Below are positions 7,919 through 17,200 of a stretch of 44,162 bases of DNA, one piece after another. Position 1 is the stretch's first letter, and each line of letters begins with the position of its first letter. This stretch comes from Chitinophagaceae bacterium. Lineage in GTDB: Bacteria; Bacteroidota; Bacteroidia; Chitinophagales; Chitinophagaceae. The translations under genes were made by a program, and so were the position numbers. The DNA is taken from contig JAQBNK010000070.1 of NCBI GenBank assembly GCA_028288595.1, positions 1 to 44,162 on the forward strand. Direction: 5' to 3'. The notes under the pieces were generated by a model. It ran no database searches. It saw only the letters and a program-made list of their open reading frames with translations, and was not told the DNA's origin.

Positions 7919-10231
7919 ATGACCCATTCCTCAACCCCGGTTTCTGAGGTATTACAGACCCGTATTTTACATACTGAGAAGGAAAAAGATATTTATACGC
8001 CAATATTCTTCAGGCTTAATGCACCCGCTGAGCAGCAGCGTTTTTTCAATTTGCTTCAACAATTCCCCCATATCAGGGTGTATGACCAGATTCAATCACA
8101 GTTAAAAGAGTTAGTAAAATCGAGAAAGCCTTCGACCACACTTTCAGCAGCAGAAATTGAAAAAGACATAACTGAAACACTCGGTTCAAAATCTTATCAT
8201 GAATATGGTGTGTGGGTATATTATCCCTGGTGCGACAGGATAGTGCATATCCTGGATGAAGCAGAATTTATTGAATTGCGTACAGACAGGAACCGTTATA
8301 AAATTACCATCCGGGAAAGAGAGATACTCGCCACAAAAAAAATTGGTGTGATCGGTCTCTCTGTTGGCCAATCCGTTTCTCTTACAATGGCGATGGAAAG
8401 ATCTTTTGGTGAATTAAGAATAGCAGATTTTGATGAACTGGAAATAACGAACCTGAATCGTTTAAGAAGTGGTGTTTATAATATGGGAATTAAAAAAACA
8501 GTTCTCGTTGCAAGAGAAATTGCGGAGATAGATCCTTTTTTAAAAGTCACCTGCTTTCATGATGGTATCAGGGAAAATAACCTGGATGATTTTTTATTGA
8601 AGGATGATAAACTTGATTTACTGATTGATGAATGCGATAGCGTTGACATAAAAATAAATTGCAGGATCGCGGCAAAAAAATATGGCATCCCTGTAGTGAT
8701 GGAAGCCAGTGACAGAGGCACAATTGATATTGAAAGATTCGACCTTGAGAATAACCGCCCCATTTTACATGGGTTTATAGAGCACCTCGATATTTCAAAA
8801 TTAAAAGATCTAAAAACGAACGAAGAAAAGGTGCCTTATATTCTTCCGATTGCAGGTGTAGAAACTTTATCCGCAAGGATGAAGGCCTCTGCAATGGAAG
8901 TTGGACAAACCATTTCTACATGGCCGCAACTTGCCAGTGCTGTTACACTGGGTGGTGGTATAACCGCTGATGTATGCAGGAGAATTTTATTAAATCTTCT
9001 GCATCAGTCGGGCCGGTATTTTATCGATATAGAAGAACTGATATCGGACCCTGCACTTCCTCGTAAAAAATTATTTGAAACACAGCCCGAAGAATTAACG
9101 CTGGAAAAAATGAAGTCTCTCGCAGATAAAATTTCCAGTGCAAAAGAGCAAAATAAAATTGATGAAAGTGTCGTGGAAAAACTAGTTGAAGCTGCGGTAA
9201 TGGCGCCTTCAGCCGGAAATAATCAACCGTGGAAATGGTATTTTAACGGGAGCCGTTTATTTCTCTATCATGACAAATTAAGATCGCGTTCTTACGGTGA
9301 TTTTGAAAACATGGCATCTTATATGGCCCTCGGAACTGCGTTAGAGAATCTTCGTTTAAAAGCTGCAGCTGAAAAATTAGAAACAAATATCTCACTGTTT
9401 CCACTGGCACCCGGTGAAATGAATCCTGTCGCCATAATTGAATTTATTGACAATAAAAAGATACCGGTAGATGAGCTAATAAAATATATCGGAGTTCGTT
9501 GCACAAACAGGAACATTGGCAAACCTGCTCTTATCAATCCGGAAATAAAAAAAGAAATTATAGGTGCTGTTACAAACGTACACGGCTCTTCTTTACAATT
9601 AATAGATGAGCAGGGAAAACTAAAACAACTTGCAGGTATTATCAGCAGGGCAGAGAAGTTAAGAATATTTATTCCGGAGGGACATTATGATCTTTTTGAA
9701 AAAGAACTTCGGTGGAGTATTGACGCGGCAGAACAATCAAAAGATGGACTCGACCTTAGAACTTTTGATCTTAGTGCAAGTGAAGCTGTAGGGCTGAGAC
9801 TTGCAAGAGATCCAAAAGCAATTGAATTGATAAGTGAATGGAATGGGGGTGGAGGACTGGAGCGTATAACACGTAAGGCTGTTTTATCATCTTCAGCTAT
9901 TGGCTTTTTAACCATGCCAGGATTCACTCCATCGAATTGTGTAAATGCCGGTATGGCTGTAGAACGTGCATGGTTGACAGCCACAAAAAATCAGCTCGCT
10001 GTTCAACCATTATTAGCACCCTTATTTCATTGGGCGAGGATAGTGTATGGGAAAAAAGAAACAATGCCAGCAGCGATTCGTAACCAATTTCTTGAACTGT
10101 ATGAAGAATTTAAAACGATCGTTGATATGGAACAAAATCAAACCGGTTTATTTCTTTTCAGATTGGGGTACGCGAATGAACCAGCAATAAAATCATTAAG
10201 GTTAGATATTAAAGACACTTATTTTTCCTGA
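7919..10231 (+). CDS. E1-like (ThiF/MoeB) adenylyltransferase fused to nitroreductase, Rv1355c/MoeY type
   Basis: 770 aa, two enzymatic halves. Residues about 137-380 are an E1-like Rossmann domain: VIGLSVGQSVS (modified glycine-rich loop), ADFDELEITNLNR (Asp plus NLNR of the nucleotide site), GIKKT, then YGIPVVMEASDRG. The CxxC zinc pairs common in MoeB/ThiF are not seen. Residues about 415-750 are a nitroreductase-like FMN domain, with MAPSAGNNQPWKW near its start and AGMAVERAWLTATKNQLAV near its end. Residues 1-130 match nothing I know. The fusion is that of the uncharacterised Rv1355c (moeY) family. No molybdopterin genes are near. It heads a unit with a GNAT protein 12 bp downstream and two kinases, which suggests that it helps make a signal rather than a cofactor. 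The substrate is unknown. Confidence 0.82.
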   Translation: MTHSSTPVSEVLQTRILHTEKEKDIYTPIFFRLNAPAEQQRFFNLLQQFPHIRVYDQIQSQLKELVKSRKPSTTLSAAEIEKDITETLGSKSYHEYGVWVYYPWCDRIVHILDEAEFIELRTDRNRYKITIREREILATKKIGVIGLSVGQSVSLTMAMERSFGELRIADFDELEITNLNRLRSGVYNMGIKKTVLVAREIAEIDPFLKVTCFHDGIRENNLDDFLLKDDKLDLLIDECDSVDIKINCRIAAKKYGIPVVMEASDRGTIDIERFDLENNRPILHGFIEHLDISKLKDLKTNEEKVPYILPIAGVETLSARMKASAMEVGQTISTWPQLASAVTLGGGITADVCRRILLNLLHQSGRYFIDIEELISDPALPRKKLFETQPEELTLEKMKSLADKISSAKEQNKIDESVVEKLVEAAVMAPSAGNNQPWKWYFNGSRLFLYHDKLRSRSYGDFENMASYMALGTALENLRLKAAAEKLETNISLFPLAPGEMNPVAIIEFIDNKKIPVDELIKYIGVRCTNRNIGKPALINPEIKKEIIGAVTNVHGSSLQLIDEQGKLKQLAGIISRAEKLRIFIPEGHYDLFEKELRWSIDAAEQSKDGLDLRTFDLSASEAVGLRLARDPKAIELISEWNGGGGLERITRKAVLSSSAIGFLTMPGFTPSNCVNAGMAVERAWLTATKNQLAVQPLLAPLFHWARIVYGKKETMPAAIRNQFLELYEEFKTIVDMEQNQTGLFLFRLGYANEPAIKSLRLDIKDTYFS

Positions 10232-10243
10232 TCATATTTAGCA

Positions 10244-10954
10244 ATGACATCTGTTACTTTTAAAGCCTTTCGTGCAATTGACGATCCTGATGCCTGCCAT
10301 AGGTTTATCCAGGGCCACAGGAGAGTACTTGAGATATTCGACATTGCAATGATCACTTCAAACAAACCAGACTGGATCAGCCATCCGAACACATATGTTA
10401 TTCTCGTAGAATCGGTTGATGATGGAAGAGCTATGGGTGGTGCACGGGTGCAAATAGCAGATAACATAATGGCACTGCCAATTGAAGATGCTGTTGGGAA
10501 AGTAGATAAGAAAATATACGAGATAGTAAAAAATCACAGGCTGGGGCTTACCGGGGAAGCCTGCGGATTATGGAACTCAAGAGAAATTGCAGGTTATGGG
10601 ATCGGAAGTTTTTTTTTAACGAGAGCCTGTATTGCACTGGCACACCAGCTTGGTCTGAAATCATTATTTGCGCTTGCTGCACCTTCAACTGTAAAGATCG
10701 CAACCAATGCAGGATTTTCAATTGAACGCAGCCTGGGAAAAGAAGGCTTTTTTAACTATCCTAAATTAGACCTCGTAGCTACTGCTATGATAGTTCAAAA
10801 TGTATTAACCCTTGGTGCTGCCAGCGAAGAAGACAGGGAACACATATTCGATCTTATGAAGAACCCTGACCAGGTTAGAAAAGAAAGCGGACCTAAGGGA
10901 GAATTGAAAATTATTTACAATCTATCACTCAAGAACCTAAAAAAAGAAGTTTGA
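10244..10954 (+). CDS. GNAT-fold acyltransferase-like protein
   Basis: 236 aa, soluble. The layout resembles the GNAT superfamily: an N-terminal helix with HRFIQGHRRVLE, a strand TYVILVE, GGARVQI (residues 65-71), EACGLWNSREIAGYGIG (105-121), and a C-terminal LGLKSLFALAAPSTVKIATNAGF that matches the usual final helix-strand of GNATs. The order (long N-terminal region, G-G-A-R strand, Glu strand, helix) also recalls LuxI-type acyl-homoserine-lactone synthases, which share this fold, but no full LuxI signature is present. It starts 12 bp after the E1/nitroreductase gene, and its stop overlaps the start of the sensor kinase gene, so these proteins are probably made together. Substrates are unknown. 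Confidence 0.65.
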   Translation: MTSVTFKAFRAIDDPDACHRFIQGHRRVLEIFDIAMITSNKPDWISHPNTYVILVESVDDGRAMGGARVQIADNIMALPIEDAVGKVDKKIYEIVKNHRLGLTGEACGLWNSREIAGYGIGSFFLTRACIALAHQLGLKSLFALAAPSTVKIATNAGFSIERSLGKEGFFNYPKLDLVATAMIVQNVLTLGAASEEDREHIFDLMKNPDQVRKESGPKGELKIIYNLSLKNLKKEV

Positions 10955-13077
10955 AAGCAAAATATATTTTTATCGTCTTACTGCTGAATTTCGTTTCCTC
11001 TTATGGGCAGCCTTTACAATTAATGAACAAGGATAAAGTAGGATTGCGCATGTCCTACCTGGAAGATAAAAAAGGAGCCTACACTATAGAAACTGTTTTA
11101 AAACAACCTTTTATTTCATTATCTACCACTACTCCAAATTTTGGACTTACCAATTCTTTTTATTGGTTAAAGCTTGAGGTTATAAATCATTATGCCGATA
11201 GTAATCTGCTGCTAAAAATTCAAAACGCTTTTATCAATGGAGAGATATATCAAATAACAGGCGGTTCCGTTACAGGGAAACAGCATATCGAAGAAACCAG
11301 TGTAATTAATAAAAGACCTTTTAAAACGCAATATGTTTTATTCAGTTTAAAGATACCGGCAGAAGGTACAGGTACCTATTTTCTAAAAGTGTCTGGGAAT
11401 AATGTATTGGATCTGCCGTTGAACATTGCCCCGCAAACTACTATACTGAATGCGATAAGCCTGGACCAGTTATTCTTTGGAATTTATTTCGGGATCATCC
11501 TGGTCATGTTTTTCTATAATGGATTTATTTATTTAACCGTCAAGGATAACAATTACCTCTATTATGTTTTTTATATCCTGACTGTAGGTATTACTCAGGC
11601 ATGCCTTAAGGGTTATGCAGGGAAATTTGTATGGCCGTCTAATGAATGGTTACTGGTGCAGGGACCTAATTTAGCAATTGCGGCATCAGGAATATTTTCG
11701 ATCCTGTTTGTTTTTAATTTTCTGCACCTTAAACAATACCTGCCTAAGTTATACATGGCATTATCAGGTATTATTGCGGTATATGGCATAGCCATTATTC
11801 TTACGGTTATAAATAAGGATATCGAAGCGCAAAAATTAATGCAGGTGATAGCGGGCATCGGCGCAGTGCTGATTTTTATTTCTGGTATTATTGTTTACAG
11901 GAAAGGATTTAAACCCGCTTTATATTTCAATATCTCGTGGTTCTTTTTTGTAACCAGCGTTATTGTTTACATATTGAAAGATGCCGGCGTATTACCTTAC
12001 AATAATTTTACGAGTAACGTTATTCTTATCGGTTCTGCAATAGAAGTAACCTTACTTTCTTTTGCTCTCGCGGATAAAATCAATACATACAAAAAAGAAA
12101 AAGAACAATCACAGGCTGAAGCGTTAAGGGCACTCAGAGAAAATGAAAGACTAATAAAAGAGCAAAATATTTTTCTCGAAAAGAAAGTGGCAGAAAGAAC
12201 AGAAGAGCTGGAGGGGGCACTCTCAAATTTAAAAGATACACAGGCGCAATTGGTGAGTGCTGAAAAAATGGCTTCACTCGGGCAGTTAACTGCGGGCATT
12301 GCACATGAGATCAACAACCCTATCAATTTTGTAAAATCAAATATCAAACCCTTAAAACTGGATATCCAGGATTTGGTGGAGATCATTAATTCTTACGGTG
12401 AACTGCATAATTCCGATATCTCGGTAATGCCGCAAAAATTAAAAGAGATCGATCAGTTAAAGCAGCAAATAGATGTTGAATTTGTAAAACAGGAATTAAC
12501 TAACCTGATAAAAGGAATTGAAGAAGGCGCTGAAAGAACCGCCGAAATTGTAAGGGGATTACGAACCTTCAGCCGGTTAGATGAAAGCGATATTAAAGTT
12601 GCCAATTTTCATGACGGACTGGATTCAACTCTTGTTTTATTAAAGAACAACATTCCAAAATATATCGACATCAAAAAAGACTATCGATCGAAAGGAATCA
12701 TAGAATGTTTTCCTGGTAAACTTAACCAGGTATTTATGAATGTGCTGAATAATGCTATACATGCCATATCCGGAAAAACGGAAATAAAGAGTAAGGAATT
12801 TATAACAATAACCACGAGAGATATTGCCGATGAACATGCGGTTGAAATAACAATAGCAGATACTGGTACTGGAATGTCGGATGAAGTTAAAAACAAAATC
12901 TTCGAACCTTTCTTTACAACAAAGGATGTGGGAGAGGGAACGGGGCTGGGACTTGCAATTGTTTTTAAGATTGTAGAGCAGCATAATGGCAAAATAGCTG
13001 TAAATTCAGTCGAAGGAAAAGGAACCGAATTTGTATTAACTTTGCCGCTGTCTTTAGCGAGCATAGAAACCAGCTAG
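10951..13077 (+). CDS. 7TMR-DISM sensor histidine kinase
   Basis: 708 aa membrane kinase. It has a signal peptide (about 1-20), a periplasmic 7TMR-DISMED2-like beta domain (about 22-160), seven membrane helices (about 170-375), a coiled coil (380-438), and a HisKA-type motif with H452 (AGIAHEINNPINF). An ATPase domain follows, with NQVFMNVLNNAIHAI (N box), IADTGTGMSDE (G1), EPFFTTKDVGEGTGLGLAI (F and G2). The family senses small extracellular ligands. The start is TTG at 10951, sharing bases with the TGA of the GNAT gene (TTGA). It is preferred because the signal peptide follows at once and AAAAAGAAG lies upstream. This overlap implies translational coupling to the two enzymes, which supports the idea that it detects their product. 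Confidence 0.9.
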   Translation: MKAKYIFIVLLLNFVSSYGQPLQLMNKDKVGLRMSYLEDKKGAYTIETVLKQPFISLSTTTPNFGLTNSFYWLKLEVINHYADSNLLLKIQNAFINGEIYQITGGSVTGKQHIEETSVINKRPFKTQYVLFSLKIPAEGTGTYFLKVSGNNVLDLPLNIAPQTTILNAISLDQLFFGIYFGIILVMFFYNGFIYLTVKDNNYLYYVFYILTVGITQACLKGYAGKFVWPSNEWLLVQGPNLAIAASGIFSILFVFNFLHLKQYLPKLYMALSGIIAVYGIAIILTVINKDIEAQKLMQVIAGIGAVLIFISGIIVYRKGFKPALYFNISWFFFVTSVIVYILKDAGVLPYNNFTSNVILIGSAIEVTLLSFALADKINTYKKEKEQSQAEALRALRENERLIKEQNIFLEKKVAERTEELEGALSNLKDTQAQLVSAEKMASLGQLTAGIAHEINNPINFVKSNIKPLKLDIQDLVEIINSYGELHNSDISVMPQKLKEIDQLKQQIDVEFVKQELTNLIKGIEEGAERTAEIVRGLRTFSRLDESDIKVANFHDGLDSTLVLLKNNIPKYIDIKKDYRSKGIIECFPGKLNQVFMNVLNNAIHAISGKTEIKSKEFITITTRDIADEHAVEITIADTGTGMSDEVKNKIFEPFFTTKDVGEGTGLGLAIVFKIVEQHNGKIAVNSVEGKGTEFVLTLPLSLASIETS

Positions 13078-13094
13078 CCTAAAGCCCCTTACCA

Positions 13095-14225
13095 ATGAAT
13101 ACGTCAGACAAACAAATTAAGGTACTGTACGTTGATGACGAGGAAAACAATCTCCTGGCTTTCCAGGCCAGTTTCCGCAGGCGCTTTCAAATCTTTACAG
13201 CATCTTCTGCCGCGGAAAGCATGAAAATATTGAGTGAACACGAAGTGCATGTTATTATCTCTGATCAGCGCATGCCAATTACAACAGGTGTTGACTTCTT
13301 TAAAATTGTGAGAGCTGCTTTTCCTGATCCTACCCGCATTCTTATTACCGGTTACAGCGATATAGAAGTGATCATTGAAGCTATTAACAGCGGCGAAATT
13401 TTCCGGTATATTAAAAAGCCATGGGATGAATATGAATTGCAGACTGCTATTTACAATGCTTACGAAATATACCAGACAAGGAAACAATTAAAGAGCAAGG
13501 TAGTTGAACTTCAAAAAACAAATGATGAACTAAATCGCTTTGTCTACAGTACGTCTCATGATCTGCGTTCACCGCTGGCTTCGGTATTGGGTGTGTTGAA
13601 TCTTGCGAAAATGGAGAAGTCAGTTATCGATCCGAATGATTATATGGGTATGATAGAAACCTGTGTAAATAAGATGGATGCTTTTATTCTTAAGATCATA
13701 GAATATTATAAGAGTATCCGTGTGGATGAATACAATGAGGATATTGATTTTGCTGAATTGTTCCAGGATAGCATCGACCTGTGCCGTATACAAAACCCTA
13801 AAATTGAATTTGATATTTCCATAGACCAGCAGGATATTTTTAAGTGTGATGGATTTCGGTTAGCGGTGATTATGAATAACCTGATATCTAATGCCGTAAA
13901 ATACCAGCGTCCCGGCGAATCGCATCCTGTTGTGCGGTTAAGCGTAGTTTCCGACACCGACTTTGCGCTGATAAAAATAGAAGATAATGGCATCGGCATT
14001 TTGGAAGAACACCTGAACAGTATTTTTAAAATGTTCTTCAGAAGTACCAGTAATGCTACCGGTGTTGGCATCGGTCTGTACATTGTGAAAGAGGCACTGG
14101 CCCGCATTGGAGGAGATATCAGTGTTCACTCAAAGTTTGGCGAGGGCACTGTATTCGAGTTGAAGATACCTAACCAGCTAACCAGTCAAAGCCACAGTAA
14201 TTTCGAGATCGGGGTTCTCAAGTAA
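13095..14225 (+). CDS. Receiver-histidine kinase hybrid (REC-HisKA-HATPase)
   Basis: 376 aa, cytoplasmic. An N-terminal receiver has DD at 14-15, D57 (ISDQRMP), T/S near 86-88 (TGYSD) and K108 (IKKPW). A linker coiled coil (about 127-150) leads to HisKA with H155 (STSHDLRSPL). The ATPase region has VIMNNLISNAVKY, KIEDNGIGI, IFKMFFRS and GVGIGLYIVKEA. It lies 17 bp after the 7TMR kinase, whose likely role is to phosphorylate D57 and so control this kinase; the facing response regulator (7302-7766) is a plausible next acceptor. The last 48 bp overlap the 3' end of dnaE on the other strand. Confidence 0.9.
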   Translation: MNTSDKQIKVLYVDDEENNLLAFQASFRRRFQIFTASSAAESMKILSEHEVHVIISDQRMPITTGVDFFKIVRAAFPDPTRILITGYSDIEVIIEAINSGEIFRYIKKPWDEYELQTAIYNAYEIYQTRKQLKSKVVELQKTNDELNRFVYSTSHDLRSPLASVLGVLNLAKMEKSVIDPNDYMGMIETCVNKMDAFILKIIEYYKSIRVDEYNEDIDFAELFQDSIDLCRIQNPKIEFDISIDQQDIFKCDGFRLAVIMNNLISNAVKYQRPGESHPVVRLSVVSDTDFALIKIEDNGIGILEEHLNSIFKMFFRSTSNATGVGIGLYIVKEALARIGGDISVHSKFGEGTVFELKIPNQLTSQSHSNFEIGVLK

Positions 14226-17200
14226 AAAGGCTGCCATCTCATCGTTCATACTAAAACCTTTTTCCATCGTATACATACTCACCTTCATGTTTTCTGAAGG
14301 TTCTGAGATCGTAAATCTAAGTGAAGATTTGCCGGGATTGGATTTCACATTCTGATCAATGAATTCAACCATATCCTTCGATAATAAAGCCGGGTGAATA
14401 TTTATTTCGAGTTGTTTGGTAAGATTTTGTTTCACTGTTTCCAGCAGGCACATGGTTGTTACTTTAAATTCATACTGCTCGGTATTGTAGCGTTGTTTAA
14501 AATAACCATTCACCATCAGGTTCTTTCCCTTATCAAGATAATTTTGAAAACGAACATAATCATCACTCCATAACATCAGTTCTGTTTTTCCACTGAAATC
14601 CTCGATAGTAAGCGAACCAAAATTGCGACCGGTTTTTGTAATGCGATGTTGCGCATCGGTCACTAATCCTGCAATGCGGTAACTCCTGTTTGGATTAGGC
14701 TGAAGATGGACCGTTTCTTTGATCTCATTAAAATCACTCAACGGAATTATACCATAATACTGCAGCTCAAAACGATAATGATCCAGGGGGTGCCCACTCA
14801 TGAACATTCCTGTAACATCTTTTTCGTGATCCAGTTTTTCTGTTAAGGTCCAGGGTTCGCAGTTAGGAATTTTTGGAACAGCAATTTCAGGCATTGTACT
14901 TTCTCCAAAGAGGCTGTTACTGCTTTGTACTTTATTCGTTTGAAATACATTGCCGAATTGTATGATCCTTTCGAGGTTATTTCTTGTATCCCCCGGCAAA
15001 CTATAAAAAAACTGCGCCCTGTGCATAGCAGGAAAACAATCGAATGCGCCGGAATAAGCAAGGCTCTCCAGGGATTTTTTGTTAACCGCTCTTTGACTTA
15101 CACGTTTAATAAAATCGAAAATATCTTTATAAGGGCCGCTGTTTTTTCTCTCTTCAATAATACTTTCAATTGCTGCTTCGCCAACACCTTTTAATCCACC
15201 CATACCGAACCTGATCTCACCTCTCATATTTACAGCGAAACCTTTTTGCGATTCATTAATATCAGATCCAAGCACTTTTATTCCCATGCGTTTACATTCC
15301 TCCATATAGAAGGTGATCTTCTCAATGCCACCTGCATGGTTTAACACTGCGGCCATGTATTCACTTGGATAATGCGCTTTTAAAAAGGCCGTTTGATAAG
15401 CTACAAATGCATAACAGGTAGAGTGAGATTTATTAAATGCATATTGTGCGAATGCTTCCCAGTCTGTCCATATTTTTTCCAATTTTTCTTTTGCATGCCC
15501 TTTTGCTGTGGCGCCTTCAACAAATTGTGCCTTCATTTTATCCAGCACTGATTTTTGCTTTTTACCCATGGCTTTTCTCAGCACATCGGCATCACCTTTA
15601 GAAAATCCGGCAAGCTTTTGTGACAGCAGCATTACCTGCTCCTGGTAAACAGTTATACCATATGTTTCTTCGAGGAACTCCTGCATGTCGTCCAGGTCGT
15701 ATGTAACCGGTTCGCGGCCATGCTTACGTGATACGTATTGCGGAATGTATGCCATGGGCCCCGGCCTGTATAAAGCGTTCATGGCGATGAGGTCGGCGAA
15801 TTTATCTGGTTTTAATTCACGCAAATATTTTTGCATGCCCGGACTTTCAAACTGGAACGTGGCATTTGTTTCACCACGCTGGTATAGAAGATAAGTTTCC
15901 TCATCCTCCAGGGGAATTTCATCTATCTCGATTTCAATTCCATGATTTTGTTTGATGAGTTCCAAAGCAGTTTTAAGAATAGACAAAGTCTTCAATCCTA
16001 AAAAATCCATTTTAAGAACCCCGGCATCTTCAATAATACTTCCTTCAATTTGCGTAACCCACAGATCCGAATCTTTTGACGTGGCAACGGGGATCAATTC
16101 TGTAAGATCTTTTGGAGCAATGATAATTCCTGCCGCATGTATACCAGTATTTCTCACGGAGCCTTCCAGTCTTTCAGCTTCTTTTAAAACCTGGGCACGA
16201 ATGTCATTGCCTTTATATATTTCACGAAGGCGTTTTACATTTTCAATATCTTCTGCGCCCAATCCTTCTTTTTCTTCGAGTGATTTTTCTCCTTCTTTAA
16301 TTGTCAGCGGCGCTTTCAATACACGACCTAAATTAGTACCCGGCCTGTCAGGAACCATCTTGGCAAGAGCATTCGATTCTGCCAGTGGAAGATCCATTAC
16401 CCGGGCCACATCCTTGATACTCATTTTTGCGGCCATCGTACCATAAGTAATGATTTGTGCAACCTGGTTCTTACCATATTTATTTACGACATAGTCAATA
16501 ACTTTCTGGCGCCCTTCATCATCAAAATCAGTATCGATATCCGGCATTGATTTACGATCTGGATTCAGAAAACGTTCGAACAGTAAATTGTATTTAATAG
16601 GATCGATGTTAGTAATGCCGATACAATAGGCCACCACACTTCCTGCCGCAGAGCCGCGGCCCGGCCCCACAAAGACACCAAGATCCCTTCCCGCACGGAT
16701 AAAATCTGATACGATTAGAAAATATCCTGCAAAACCCATTTTCAAGATCGTCTCGAGTTCGAAATCGACCCGCTCTTTTATTTCGGGTGTTATTTCAGTA
16801 TATCTTTTTCTTGCACCTTCATAAGCAAGAAAATGAAGGAAGCGCCATTGGTTCTCATTATTATCACCAGCGGTCTGAAATTCTTTGGGTAAGGGAAATG
16901 CAGGGAGTAAAATGTCTTTCTTTAAATTCAATACCTCGATCTTATCAACTATAGCATTGGTATTATCGATCGATTGCGGAATATCATGGAAGAGTTGTTT
17001 CATCTCTTCCTGGGTTTTAAAATAAAACTGGTCGTTGGGAAATTTAAAACGGCGGTTCTTTAATTGCAGGTCATCATTTACAAAATCATCAAATCCCGGT
17101 GTCGCCTGTTTTTCGCCGGTATTGATGCAAAGCAAAATATCGTGTGCATTAAAATCTTCCTGGTCCACATAATGGCTGTCATTGGTCGCAATGACCGGCA

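Noticed and set aside
15952-16446. 164-codon plus-strand ORF inside dnaE
   Set aside because: It is antisense to a well-conserved polymerase core, with no recognisable domain; a shadow frame.
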